From positions 1 to 47,517 of the forward strand of contig CALEGD010000080.1 in assembly GCA_937877075.1 (NCBI GenBank): a stretch of DNA of 47,517 nt. The letters are read 5' to 3'. This stretch comes from an uncultured Acholeplasmatales bacterium (lineage in GTDB: Bacteria; Bacillota_I; Bacilli_A; ML615J-28; CAG-698). Numbering within the stretch: position 1 is the stretch's first letter; each line of letters starts with the position of its first letter. The notes under the pieces are model-generated. The model made no database searches. It was given only the letters and a program-made list of their open reading frames with translations, and was not told the DNA's origin. The position numbers and the translations under genes are program-made. Of the stretch, positions 27,501 to 36,160 are shown one piece after another.

Positions 27501-29638
27501 ACAAAGTTTGTTCCTTCTAAAAATTCAATTCCCGAAATGGTAAAACTTGACGGGGTGACAGTATTATTATATGGTGTAATGTGTACAACTAAATCGCTAC
27601 CATCTACGCCTACTATATAGGCAAATGAATTCTGATCAACACTTATTGGTCTCGTATCTATAACTTCAATAATGAACTCACTAGCACCAGCTTGGGTATG
27701 TAAAACAAAGGTGTAAACCCCTACTTCCAAACTGTTTAGATATTCAGCTTTTACAGAGAATAAACGATTATTGCCATCAGTTTTTAAAATATAGTTTTCA
27801 GATCCAATACTAATTTCATCTAAAGTAATATCGGTCATTTCAAAATATAGTGAACTATCCTCTATGCCATAGGTATCAACAGTCATCACAACATCAGTGA
27901 AAGCACTAGCTTTATCAACGATTTTGTTGCCATCAGCATCATAGATATAAGGATTAACGGCCTTATAAGTTAGGATTATGTCTAAAGAGGTTTGAATGCC
28001 ATATTCATCTGTCACAGTTAAACGAATAACAACTTCACCAGCAAAAACTCCCTCAGGATCAAAATCAAAGGTTCCATCTGGATTATTTGTTAAAAGACCA
28101 TTACCGCTTTGTTTTTCATATAAATAAGTCAAAGCTCCATATTGGTTATTTACCAAGGCACGGAAATCTTCATGAGAAATTATCTCACCAGGTAGTTTAA
28201 TAAAATCAGTTTTTTCTTGAATTATTGGCTGATCATTGAAGATAACCACAAAATCCACTTGTCCATATTCAGATTTTAGAGTCAAAGTATTAGGACCATA
28301 GCTTAAATAACTAATATAATTTCCGTTTAAGGTAAGGTTATTACCTTCCAAACTGAAATCTCGACCTTCACTAAGTTGTTCATCACCTAAATATAAACCG
28401 GTAAAGATAGCATCTTTTAGATTAATAGTATAAAGCAAATCCTCAACAAAATCTTCATTGATTACATTATCAGTGCTCTGTAAAGTAATTTCTGGATTAT
28501 CAGCGATAAGTATTTCAAAATTGCATTCTCCTGCTGTAGTCTTAAGAGTAAAGGTTTTAGCCCCTAAACTTAAACTATTCAAGAAGTCTTTAGATATTGT
28601 CAAGAGAGAATCAGCATAAGAATAATTATTAACGGTAATGCCATTTCCAGTTAAGTTTACAAAATCAACCTCGAAGTTAATGACTTCATTGCCAAGCAAA
28701 TTAACAATTATCTCTAAATCTTCCTGCTGATTGATAGTATAGTTTTGATTAGCTAGTTTTGGATTAACAGTTTTATAGGTTAGTATTACATCTTTTGATG
28801 TAGTTTGATTATAACTGTCAGTGACTGTAAAAGTAATAATGACTTCATTTGGAAGAATGGTATTAGGAGTATAATTAAAACTACCATCAAGATTGTCATT
28901 TAGAACCCCATCTCCTGATTTTAAAGTATATTGATAGTTCAAACTCCCCACTGTATCAACAACCAAGGCTTTAAAATCTTGGTTAGTAATTTCTTCACCG
29001 GGAAGTTTAATAAAATCTTCTTTGTCATTGATAATAGGAACATCATTAATGACAAAGTCGGCAACCGCACTACCAAATTCAGTGGTCACTTTTAGTTCAT
29101 TTTCAACACTTGGATTTAATTCATCCAAAGCCTCAGACTCTATAGTTAATTCATTTTCTAGTAGAGTATAAGAGTCAACCCCTAAAATAACGGAGTTGAT
29201 CATAACCGTTACTAAATCAGAATTATTTAAATCAACTGTTGCTTTTAAGGAACTATCAACACCTAAATTGTAAATATTATTTTCAAAGCTTATCTCTGGA
29301 ACTGATGCTGAGAGTTCTATCTCCACAATAAAACTAATTTCTTTTTCTTTAGTTTTAAATGTGAAAGAATGTTCTCCAGCCGATAGACTATTTAGATAAG
29401 TACTTCTAATCGTCAGAGTATTATTATTAAACAAATAATCTTCAGCGGTGATATTATTACCTAGAATTCCAACGAATTCATTTCCTTTTAAGTAAACATC
29501 AATAACAAAGTCTTCAGAACCTTGTACAAAGTTTTCGTCGACCATAATAACTGGATCTTCAATGATGATTTCTTCATCACAACCGATAAAGACCACCATT
29601 GCCAATAATAAGAAGAAAATCGTAACAGATTTTTTCAT
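24530..29638 (-). CDS. 1702-aa surface lipoprotein with about 11 X2-like modules and two glycan-module copies
   Basis: The lipoprotein signal has the lipobox IGC (Cys20). About 11 modules of 80-100 residues follow, each with the X2-type (CBM_X2) core NxLTIxxxYLxxLxxGxxxFxLxT, for example NTLTIRSTYLNSLSAGEHSF. Three different, cadherin-like domains interrupt them in register (starting near INDKEDFIKLPGEEIT, QEKTDFIKLPGEIIS and SQNVTKYTNEGIT). Residues about 1300-1500 and 1530-1680 are two copies of the NGGFETGNLYGW beta-sandwich module also found in GH125 and in the next upstream protein. No catalytic motif is seen. A long stalk holding a glycan-binding head off the membrane is the simplest reading. 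The start has AAGGAAAGG. It belongs to the minus-strand glycan operon. Confidence 0.85.
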   Translation of the reverse strand: MKKSVTIFFLLLAMVVFIGCDEEIIIEDPVIMVDENFVQGSEDFVIDVYLKGNEFVGILGNNITAEDYLFNNNTLTIRSTYLNSLSAGEHSFTFKTKEKEISFIVEIELSASVPEISFENNIYNLGVDSSLKATVDLNNSDLVTVMINSVILGVDSYTLLENELTIESEALDELNPSVENELKVTTEFGSAVADFVINDVPIINDKEDFIKLPGEEITNQDFKALVVDTVGSLNYQYTLKSGDGVLNDNLDGSFNYTPNTILPNEVIITFTVTDSYNQTTSKDVILTYKTVNPKLANQNYTINQQEDLEIIVNLLGNEVINFEVDFVNLTGNGITVNNYSYADSLLTISKDFLNSLSLGAKTFTLKTTAGECNFEILIADNPEITLQSTDNVINEDFVEDLLYTINLKDAIFTGLYLGDEQLSEGRDFSLEGNNLTLNGNYISYLSYGPNTLTLKSEYGQVDFVVIFNDQPIIQEKTDFIKLPGEIISHEDFRALVNNQYGALTYLYEKQSGNGLLTNNPDGTFDFDPEGVFAGEVVIRLTVTDEYGIQTSLDIILTYKAVNPYIYDADGNKIVDKASAFTDVVMTVDTYGIEDSSLYFEMTDITLDEISIGSENYILKTDGNNRLFSVKAEYLNSLEVGVYTFVLHTQAGASEFIIEVIDTRPISVDQNSFAYIVGVDGSDLVVHITPYNNTVTPSSFTISGIEFLEGTNFVFVDNTLTILHTFVDSLTPGIYKIRINDLEMITVSVKEATAPEIVSNKDINIERTNLTEDVIVNLSLYGLDLETVLYQDDTLVDAANYLITSDTLVIYTTYLSSLNYGPINFIISNSNGEDSFIINVSDKPLANTGSQNVTKYTNEGITNEAFRVTPISPWTLVSFNFIEVVYYDYSETPEGSEKVGLVSVDSKEITGEFGRIYLSDETKSFSVERNPGWFGTIIFTYTATDSTGVISDNIIMDIVYKQLVPMVAEKDDKLYYKALGTTEGDIVYTIIEDSYSFPVYKLMNDEYELIGGTDYTVQEKSGSYRYFTVKATYLNTLSYGENIFTLYTEGGRVDFIITVVDKLSASVNENNFDKNAPADVEFSLSGSPLVILSNKNNGVELLTEDYSFQDGLLTIRSSYLNNQNYGTVKLIVSNGYGESELFIEVTDSREPILLTTDAVYLESSLAPVEIDFEVYDKTFEALFYNDVAVDSSNYHYANGALTILGSYLETLTEGTLNFTVQIASYSLPFYITVETAQGLPEVTLASTGYQIDKNNDVYYDVNLNSNTLSEVNYLGTVLTENVDYTYDNINNQLCLKASFLNYIYQFNSENASLMLKTVENNNVGFVVAFDNASYRVLNGGFETGNLYGWNSFGIWKNEAGMLAWTDDRVVNSGYFDQNYAYNRDGNFNLGIYGGAISKDSGQERMGHLRSSDFLLGGSGWISFKLGGGQNTSFAYISVRRTLDNYEVARFGNTRFNQPTDTGNGEAYLFQYYFDLSTVANLGESLYFTISDTTSFEWCVLAADSFYTYYESEPILNPEELATNIVPQILNVETADNTIKNGYFDSNLDNWQNVNGEFRIENGSAMSNVSGDGATAVLRSSAFNVIGNKYIRFDWAGRLKADKQIFVSVKEVGTNIEVLRFVRRDNLWDYEGGDFQNQMLDLSGLDEAKLYYLEFADNVNASWGLTKIDAIRLVNQDEFNSVVASDRAVMISGIETTFNYTLPY

Positions 29639-29651
29639 ACTTTTCCTTTCC

Positions 29652-31073
29652 TTAATAATTTAAATTTATTCCAGCTTGTCCAAAATCATATTCTGGTTTT
29701 ACCGCATAATAAGTAATGATGTTTGCAACAAAAATCGCATCATAACTGTTACGGGCATTGTCCACAATTTCTAGATAAACATTTTTACCCATGTGTTCGG
29801 ATAAATCAACATAGTATTTAATTAAATCTGAGCCATTATTTCTTGTATTTGCAATTCGGAGAATTTCTCGATTAGTTTTTTCTTCCCGAATAGAAATATA
29901 AGTGTCTTTGTCATACCTTGCGCCTTTTGCAGCACCGATTTCAAAACTAATGATACCGCTTCCGTCAATTCTGAATAATGAGGAACGAACTAGTCCGCGA
30001 GCTTCATCACCGTTAACATTACTTTTCAAAACGCCATTATCGGTATAAAAAGCTAGATTATTCTCCCACGCCATAGCATTCGAAACAGTCCAGAAATCTA
30101 AATTTTGACTGAAATCACCGTTCGGTATTTGATTGGTAATATAAGACTGACTGAACTCTGGTTTAATATCTACGGCTAGTTCTCCTAAAGGTTCACTAGG
30201 ATGGTAAGTTATAAAACTATCGAACGTTAAAAGATCCCAATCCCGACCTCCAAAATCACAGATTTCAAGATAAAGGCTTTGACCAAGATATTGTTTTAAG
30301 TCGGCTTTATATAAAACTAGATTAGCTTCATAATAATTTTCTGGATCGATTGTAAAGTTCGTAGTATTGAATTTTGGATTTGAAAAACGGGCCAATTCGT
30401 AATCCGTCTTTGCATCTCGGATAGAAATATAGCTTAAATCCTGATTTTTAGCACCGCCTAATTTAAAGGATATAAAGCCGCTTCCACCTAATTCAAAAAC
30501 ACTTGAGCGCATCATTCCCATTCTTTCATTCCAACGGTCTTTATTGAGACCATCTCGGTCATCAAGCCCATAAACGTATTTTCCATCGCCATTATAAGGA
30601 ACTTCGAATGTAAAGAAAGTTGTGTTTTCTTTGATTCCTTCTTCGACGAAACTTTGAATATTGTCTTCACCTTTAAAGATTGTGAAAACAGACCAGCCAA
30701 ACAAATCTCCGGTTTCAAAATCACCATTAATCAACTGATATTTTTGGTTTTCATCCGCAATCTTCACCTCGATATTCTTTTTACCGATGGTAGTTACTAC
30801 TGAATATTCATATTCACCAGGATTAAGGGTCGTTAAATAGGCTTTTTTGATGATTAATTTATCATCAATTAAGAGATAATCGCCATCACTGATATTATTC
30901 CCTTCAAGATGCGAAAACTCACCATCAGGAATATTCAATTCATAAATAAGGTCATTTAATTTTGAAAAACTAAAGACATTGTTTTCAGATTTCACTTCAA
31001 TCTTAGATCCGCATCCGCTTAATCCTAAGATTAGCATTAATAATATAAGCAGGATATGTATTTTAGTTTTCAT
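29652..31073 (-). CDS. Surface lipoprotein with one X2-like domain and two glycan-module copies
   Basis: I start it at the third Met (31073, MKTKIHILLILL) because this gives a clean lipoprotein signal with lipobox LSGC. The ribosome site is weak and the ATG lies inside the end of the DUF1861 gene, so coupling is likely. About 473 aa: an X2-like domain (about 25-105, IIKKAYLTTLNPGEYEYSV), then the beta-sandwich module twice (LINGDFETGDLFGWSVF to about 300, then IPNGDFSQNLDFWTVSN to the end), with the shared RSSVFELGGSGFISFKLG and LYLEICDFGGRDWDLLTFDS patterns. No catalytic domain. Probably a membrane-anchored glycan-binding protein that works with the 1702-aa protein and GH125. Confidence 0.82.
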   Translation of the reverse strand: MKTKIHILLILLMLILGLSGCGSKIEVKSENNVFSFSKLNDLIYELNIPDGEFSHLEGNNISDGDYLLIDDKLIIKKAYLTTLNPGEYEYSVVTTIGKKNIEVKIADENQKYQLINGDFETGDLFGWSVFTIFKGEDNIQSFVEEGIKENTTFFTFEVPYNGDGKYVYGLDDRDGLNKDRWNERMGMMRSSVFELGGSGFISFKLGGAKNQDLSYISIRDAKTDYELARFSNPKFNTTNFTIDPENYYEANLVLYKADLKQYLGQSLYLEICDFGGRDWDLLTFDSFITYHPSEPLGELAVDIKPEFSQSYITNQIPNGDFSQNLDFWTVSNAMAWENNLAFYTDNGVLKSNVNGDEARGLVRSSLFRIDGSGIISFEIGAAKGARYDKDTYISIREEKTNREILRIANTRNNGSDLIKYYVDLSEHMGKNVYLEIVDNARNSYDAIFVANIITYYAVKPEYDFGQAGINLNY

Positions 31074-32016
31074 CGGCATCACTTTTTTCATATTCAAGAA
31101 AAGGATCATTTACCACTGCCAGATGCGCTTCAGCATCAGATAATCCCGTATATAAAGTGGCAGTTTGATCATTATTACGGCATAAGCCACCCAGAAAGAC
31201 CACATCTTTCAGATCTTCACGCTTTGTAGCGCCGTTTTCAAAATCTTTTCTTTCGCAGATAATCTTTACCTTTGTGCTTTGTCTGGTTTTTGGATTAAAA
31301 CAGAATACCATTCCGTAATAATGTCTGACATCACCAGCACTCATGATGGCAATATGCCCAACAATCCCTAAAAGATTGTTTTTTAAAATATGAATCTGAT
31401 TTACTCCACCCCAGCATTCATCAGTAAACTGTTCGTGTAAGAGGGGGGCATTATTTATTAATTCTTCATTAATTTCCTCTAATTTTGTACAGGTTGTGAA
31501 ACCAATTCTTCCGCCTTTTGCTTTTCCACCCTGAGGTCGACTGAAGACAAAAATCTCATTTCCTTTCGCAATTCTAACATCCTTCATTTTGGCTGGAGCT
31601 GAGGCAAACTTTTCCAGACTGGATAAATTCCTCCCCCGATAGAAGGAAGTGTTCCAAGAATTGATTCTTCCAGTTTCATCTGCAAAAATCTCCGTTCCAC
31701 CAATAATAATCTCATCATCAATCATACACATACAAGGATCCTGCATCATCGCTAAGGATACCGGTGTTTTTTGGTAAGTATCCTCACTTACTTTTTCAAA
31801 TATTCTTAGGCTGGATATTTCACTATTTCTTTGTTCCACTCTTCCAGCGAGATAAGTTTTCTTATCAAGCACAAATGCCTGACAGATATTATAAACATCA
31901 AAACCATTAACACCAAGAAATTTTAGTTTCCTAGTACTTAAGATTTGCGGATTTGCTCTGTGTTCTTCTAATAATTCCGTTATGGATATGGGTTTGTTTA
32001 CATATTTTAATTTCAT
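31063..32016 (-). CDS. DUF1861 (MTP-1 family) beta-propeller protein
   Basis: The true start is probably the ATG at 32016 (MKLKYVNKPISITELL, about 317 aa). It overlaps the upstream permease stop by 4 bp and has AAAAGG directly before it. The reading frame is open further up but there it would lie within the permease gene. Family pattern: LKFLGVNGFDVYNICQAF, YLAGRVEQRNSE, GGTEIF, SWNTSFYRG, KMKDVRI, VFSRPQGGKAKGGRIGF. DUF1861 proteins are five-bladed-propeller-like, occur beside GH130 and GH32/43-type genes, and probably act on or bind mannosides. The activity is not known to me. It has no signal peptide, so it is cytoplasmic, like the GH130 at 35120. Confidence 0.85.
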   Translation of the reverse strand: MKLKYVNKPISITELLEEHRANPQILSTRKLKFLGVNGFDVYNICQAFVLDKKTYLAGRVEQRNSEISSLRIFEKVSEDTYQKTPVSLAMMQDPCMCMIDDEIIIGGTEIFADETGRINSWNTSFYRGRNLSSLEKFASAPAKMKDVRIAKGNEIFVFSRPQGGKAKGGRIGFTTCTKLEEINEELINNAPLLHEQFTDECWGGVNQIHILKNNLLGIVGHIAIMSAGDVRHYYGMVFCFNPKTRQSTKVKIICERKDFENGATKREDLKDVVFLGGLCRNNDQTATLYTGLSDAEAHLAVVNDPFLEYEKSDADEN

Positions 32017-32879
32017 CCTTTTATACCTACTCCAGATACGCTTTCCATAAATTGTTTTTGCATAAAACTGAACATAATAACTTCCGGTATCATTGCAATT
32101 AAACAGGCAACTGATACATAATTCCAAGGTACAAGATAAGAACTTGAACCACTTCGATAAAGATTTTCAAAGATACTGATACTGTTTGCCATTAGCCAAT
32201 CGCTTTGACGAGTAATGTACAAGGCAGGGCCATATAAATCGTTATACGTACCGATAAAATATAATAGAATTACGGTCACAAAAACTGGCTTATGAATTGG
32301 AGCAACCACCTTAAAGAAAATCTGGATTTCACTGGCTCCATCCATCCGTGCTGCATCAATTAATGGCTTAGGAGTATTCATAAAAAATTGTTTGAACATA
32401 AAGATTACGAACACATCAGTTGCAAACCAGGAAGAAAGCCAAAGGGGGATATAGGCAATTTCCTTTAAACCGGTATTCACAAAAAACTCATAAATTGGGA
32501 TACCCAAAAGTTCACCGGGGATCATCATTGTACTTAGTAGAATGAAAAAGATAATATTTTTCCCAGGAAACTTATACATTGCAAACCCGTAGGCAACTAT
32601 CGAACAAGTAAGAAGTGTTCCTGCTGTTTTCAGTAGGAAAACAAACATGGTTTTAATAAACATCATGCTGACATTATAATCAGGATGATGTAGGACAAAA
32701 CTTATATTTTCAAAAAGTGCAAATGACTGTGGCCACATGGTGGCTTTCGTTGAAGCTTCTTCTAAACTTTTAAATGCGGTTATAACTAAATAATATAAAG
32801 GAAGCAAAGCAATAATTGCAAAGAATACGAGCAGCACATAGGTCAGAAACTTGCTTTTTCTCCTATTTACTCTTTTCAT
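32013..32879 (-). CDS. Sugar ABC transporter permease, MalG type
   Basis: This is the second membrane subunit of the carbohydrate importer (CUT1 family). The product is about 288 aa with six predicted spans. The EAA loop reads DAARMDGASEIQIFFKVVAP and meets the ATPase. The start at 32879 (MKRVNRRKSK) is chosen over an ATG four codons up because GGAGG lies 5 bases before it. It follows the MalF-type gene after a short gap (stop at 32893) and overlaps the DUF1861 gene by 4 bp. No ATPase gene is in this locus. Many Bacillota importers of this type share a distant MsmX-like ATPase. Confidence 0.95.
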   Translation of the reverse strand: MKRVNRRKSKFLTYVLLVFFAIIALLPLYYLVITAFKSLEEASTKATMWPQSFALFENISFVLHHPDYNVSMMFIKTMFVFLLKTAGTLLTCSIVAYGFAMYKFPGKNIIFFILLSTMMIPGELLGIPIYEFFVNTGLKEIAYIPLWLSSWFATDVFVIFMFKQFFMNTPKPLIDAARMDGASEIQIFFKVVAPIHKPVFVTVILLYFIGTYNDLYGPALYITRQSDWLMANSISIFENLYRSGSSSYLVPWNYVSVACLIAMIPEVIMFSFMQKQFMESVSGVGIKG

Positions 32880-32892
32880 AGTAGCCTCCATC

Positions 32893-33801
32893 TTAATTCA
32901 AATCCTTTTCAACATAAAATCTTGAAAGGAAGAAATGCATTCCTGTTAAAGCCAGTATAATCAAGAAGAAAATCCAGGCCATAGCTGCTGCATAACCTAA
33001 GCGGAAAGGCATATTAAAAGCTGTCATAAACATATAGATTGGAAACAGCAATGTTGAATTGGAAGGCCAGCCCTGCCCGTTTCCCATTACAAAAGCCAGA
33101 TTGAAAGATTTCAAACCATCAATAGTAATCATAATGATATTAAAGAAAACCATTGGTGAAATTAACGGCAAAGTAATTTTAAAAAACTGTTTTGTTTTCG
33201 ATGCCCCTTCCAAATCCGCGAATTCATACAAAGGTTTCGGAATTCCTTGAAGAGCTGCCAGAAAAACCAGCATTTTTACCCCGAAGCCCATCGAACTAAT
33301 TATTATCATCGTTACCAAAGCTGAAGAAGGTGAGATATGCCATAGAGGCACGTTTTCAATACCGATAAACCCCAACATTTTGTTGATCATTCCTGTCGTC
33401 GGATTGAATAAATTTTTATAAACCGCACCGATAGCAAAGCTAGGAATAATAAAAGGGATAAAATATATGGTTCTAAATACTCCAATAAATTTAACCTTGG
33501 AGTTTAAAAGCATTGCCAGTATTAAAGAGGTTATTAAAACAAAGATTCCGCTGAAAAATGCAAAGATGAAACTTTGTTTCATGGACTTAAAAAATAAATC
33601 ATCTTTAGTCAAAGCATAAATATAATTTTCCAATTTAATAAAATTACTCTGAGGGGAAAATACGGTTTTATCTGTAAAACTTAATAATAATGTTCTAATA
33701 ATCGGATAAAGATAAAACAACAGAAATCCGATAAAGGCAATACTTCCGAACATTAGGAAATATTTATATTCTTTATGAAACATTCTTTTAAAATTCTTCA
33801 T
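32893..33801 (-). CDS. Sugar ABC transporter permease, MalF type
   Basis: This is the first membrane subunit of the importer, about 302 aa with six spans. The EAA loop is EFADLEGASKTKQFFKITLP. The gene has tandem ATGs at 33804 and 33801. AGGAG spaced 5 bases favours the second. It lies 9 bp after the binding-protein gene. It is organised with its partner as in CUT1 systems for oligosaccharides. Confidence 0.95.
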   Translation of the reverse strand: MKNFKRMFHKEYKYFLMFGSIAFIGFLLFYLYPIIRTLLLSFTDKTVFSPQSNFIKLENYIYALTKDDLFFKSMKQSFIFAFFSGIFVLITSLILAMLLNSKVKFIGVFRTIYFIPFIIPSFAIGAVYKNLFNPTTGMINKMLGFIGIENVPLWHISPSSALVTMIIISSMGFGVKMLVFLAALQGIPKPLYEFADLEGASKTKQFFKITLPLISPMVFFNIIMITIDGLKSFNLAFVMGNGQGWPSNSTLLFPIYMFMTAFNMPFRLGYAAAMAWIFFLIILALTGMHFFLSRFYVEKDLN

Positions 33802-33809
33802 CATTACTC

Positions 33810-35120
33810 CTAATTATATAAACCACGGTAATATTTATCAACATTAACCTTGATGCGATTCAAAACTAACTGCGTGTCTGTTTCAGAGCCGCGACCTGTA
33901 AACATAAGTTTATAAATTTCTGACATGACCATTTCTCGACAGACTTTTGAAAAATCCTTTTCACTTGGAAGAGTAATAGCTTTCTCTACAGCTTTAAAGA
34001 CAACCTCAATATCCAGATTTGATTCTTCCGGCAAGCTTTTAATTAAATCAGCCATATTTTTTAGAGCCCCGATTTTACCGTATTTGTACATCTGTTTGGC
34101 TCCTTCTTCTCCGGCTATAAGTTTCAAAAACTGAAAGGCTTCTTGAGCCTTTTTGCTTCTTACGGATATCCCGAAAGCATCCGCAGAGATTTCACCACCG
34201 CGGGCATCACTCTTTCCAACTGGTGTTGGTAAAACCTGTATACCCCAATCTAGACCTAAAAGATCATAACTAAACCAGTCTCCCATATGACCGCCGAATA
34301 TCATGGCTACATTTCCATTTAAGAAAGAAAATGATGATGCAGCTTCAATTGCATCGGGAGCAAATTTATGTTCGGCATCTCCTCGTGATTTTTCAATGAA
34401 AAACTCAGTTGCTGCTAAACACTCAGGACTGTTTAAAGCTGAAACCCGATTGTTGGTACCTGATTCATAAAAAGAACCGCCCATTTGATTAACATATACT
34501 AGCCATTCACCCCACCAATTCAACTGTGTTTCGGCTCCGAAATGGGTATAGACTCGTTTATTTTCAGAATCAAGTGTGTATTTTGAAAGAATCACGCCTG
34601 CTTTCTGATAATCTGCATAGGTCCAATCTTCCCTTGGATATACGTCTTCTTCCGGAAGAAGACTAAATGCCGCTCTTAATTCATCAGCTGAGGCAGCAAA
34701 TAAGCTCTTATTGTAATAAAGAAGGGAGGTATTGATTGAAGTAGGAAGAGCATAGACTTTATCTTCGATTGTTAGCGCTTGAATAATAGAGGTGATATAA
34801 TTATCGGTATCAACATCTGATGATTCAATAAATTCATTTAAATTCAGTAAACTATCTTTCATAGACTGAACAACAACTGTGCTGGTTTTAATAATATCTG
34901 GTTCATTCTTGGTTCCGATTAATTTACTAATATCCTCACCATAAGTAGCGGAAATCTCGATACCGGTTGTTTCAGTAAAATATTCAAACAATTCCGTATA
35001 ACGATTTTCATCTTCAATGTCCAAGGCAATTTTCAGGCCAGCTTTTTTACCAGTACAGGCACTCATGACAAAAAGCAGGATAAACAGAAAGAAACTAAAA
35101 ATTTTCTTTTTTGCAGGCAT
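33810..35120 (-). CDS. Sugar ABC transporter substrate-binding lipoprotein
   Basis: This 436-aa family-1 solute-binding protein captures the oligosaccharide for the two permeases that follow. The lipoprotein signal ends at the lipobox MSAC (Cys22). Mature features include YALPTSINTSLLYYNKSLF and FLNGNVAMIFGGHMGDWF, standard lobes of the family, and aromatic residues that could stack on sugars. Its ATG overlaps the GH130 stop by one base (TAATG). AGGTC stands before it. The ligand is inferred as a mannose-containing oligosaccharide from the neighbouring enzymes. Confidence 0.95.
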   Translation of the reverse strand: MPAKKKIFSFFLFILLFVMSACTGKKAGLKIALDIEDENRYTELFEYFTETTGIEISATYGEDISKLIGTKNEPDIIKTSTVVVQSMKDSLLNLNEFIESSDVDTDNYITSIIQALTIEDKVYALPTSINTSLLYYNKSLFAASADELRAAFSLLPEEDVYPREDWTYADYQKAGVILSKYTLDSENKRVYTHFGAETQLNWWGEWLVYVNQMGGSFYESGTNNRVSALNSPECLAATEFFIEKSRGDAEHKFAPDAIEAASSFSFLNGNVAMIFGGHMGDWFSYDLLGLDWGIQVLPTPVGKSDARGGEISADAFGISVRSKKAQEAFQFLKLIAGEEGAKQMYKYGKIGALKNMADLIKSLPEESNLDIEVVFKAVEKAITLPSEKDFSKVCREMVMSEIYKLMFTGRGSETDTQLVLNRIKVNVDKYYRGLYN

Positions 35121-36151
35121 TATAAGACCTCCATATTTTCCCAGATTTCATCGATTGTTAACTTTGCGCAAGCAATTCTTTCATCACAAACTCCATAGTA
35201 GATAATTATTTCGTCTTCTTCTTTAATTAGCCCGCAGCTAAAAACGACATCTTTTACAAAACCATTTCTCTCATAGTCTTCAGTCGGTTGGATTAAGACC
35301 TGTTTGCTTTTCATTAGGATTTTATTTGGATCGTCTTTATCAAGTAACATGGCGGTTAAGTGATAATGGTCATGAATATCCGCACTATGATAGATTTCAA
35401 GCCAGCCTCTATCGGTTAGAATAGGCACTGCACCGGATCCAACCCGGCTGCTTTCGGTATAAGTAACTCTAGCATCAAGCATAATTTTGTGATTTCCCCA
35501 GTTAATAAGATTATTACTTTCTGCTGTCCATATATCCAATTTACCGAATTGCGAGATGCTGGGACGATGAAGAGCATAATATTTGTCATTAATCTTCTCA
35601 GGAAAGATAACACAGTCTTTATTATCAGAATGGAGGATATTTCCAAATTGAGTGAAGTTGATAAAGTCTTTAGTGACTTTAAGACTTACATTAATACCAC
35701 AACTACTTACAGCAGAATAGGTAATATAATATTTATCTTCAATTTGGGTAATTCTAGGATCTTCAATTCCATATTCTTCATAGATTCCACTTGGCATTAT
35801 AAATTCATTGTTAGAAAAATCAAAATTCAAGCCATCTTTACTTCTAACGATTCGAAAATGTGAAATGGAAGTCAGATAATTCTTCTGATGATTTTTAATA
35901 ATTCTGCTGTCGGAATAGTCATAATCCGGACTATTCTTCGGCAATTTGATAATCTGCATGCCTTTACCATGGACATAATGCGGGACAAGATAATGTTCAG
36001 GATCATCCTGTTTTACCCGTTCCGCAACCCTGGCAATCATTAGATATTCATCATTAAATTTAACGATTCCTGGATTAAAAACACCAATTACTTCAAAGTC
36101 TTTTCTGGAAGGTTCTAGATTTTTAGGTTCAATAAGCAACATTTTTTTCAT
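35120..36151 (-). CDS. Intracellular GH130 beta-mannoside phosphorylase/hydrolase
   Basis: The 343-aa protein without a signal peptide has the length and motifs of cytoplasmic GH130: FEVIGVFNPGIVKFND, YGIEDPRITQIEDKYYITYS (with the family's Asp), KDCVIFPEKINDKYYALHRP and IIYYGVCDERIACAKL. GH130 members split beta-mannosyl bonds, many by phosphorolysis to mannose 1-phosphate. Exact subfamily and substrate (mannosyl-GlcNAc, mannobiose or other) cannot be read by eye. It follows the Big_2 lipoprotein gene by 10 bp with AAGGGTGA before the ATG. It probably processes what the adjacent transporter imports. Confidence 0.92.
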   Translation of the reverse strand: MKKMLLIEPKNLEPSRKDFEVIGVFNPGIVKFNDEYLMIARVAERVKQDDPEHYLVPHYVHGKGMQIIKLPKNSPDYDYSDSRIIKNHQKNYLTSISHFRIVRSKDGLNFDFSNNEFIMPSGIYEEYGIEDPRITQIEDKYYITYSAVSSCGINVSLKVTKDFINFTQFGNILHSDNKDCVIFPEKINDKYYALHRPSISQFGKLDIWTAESNNLINWGNHKIMLDARVTYTESSRVGSGAVPILTDRGWLEIYHSADIHDHYHLTAMLLDKDDPNKILMKSKQVLIQPTEDYERNGFVKDVVFSCGLIKEEDEIIIYYGVCDERIACAKLTIDEIWENMEVL

Positions 36152-36160
36152 AATTCACCC

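Noticed and set aside
31974..32127. Longer N-terminus for the DUF1861 protein starting at 32127
   Set aside because: The extra 37 residues lie within the permease gene, include no ribosome site and do not look like the family. The ATG at 32016 has AAAAGG and the usual ATGA overlap.
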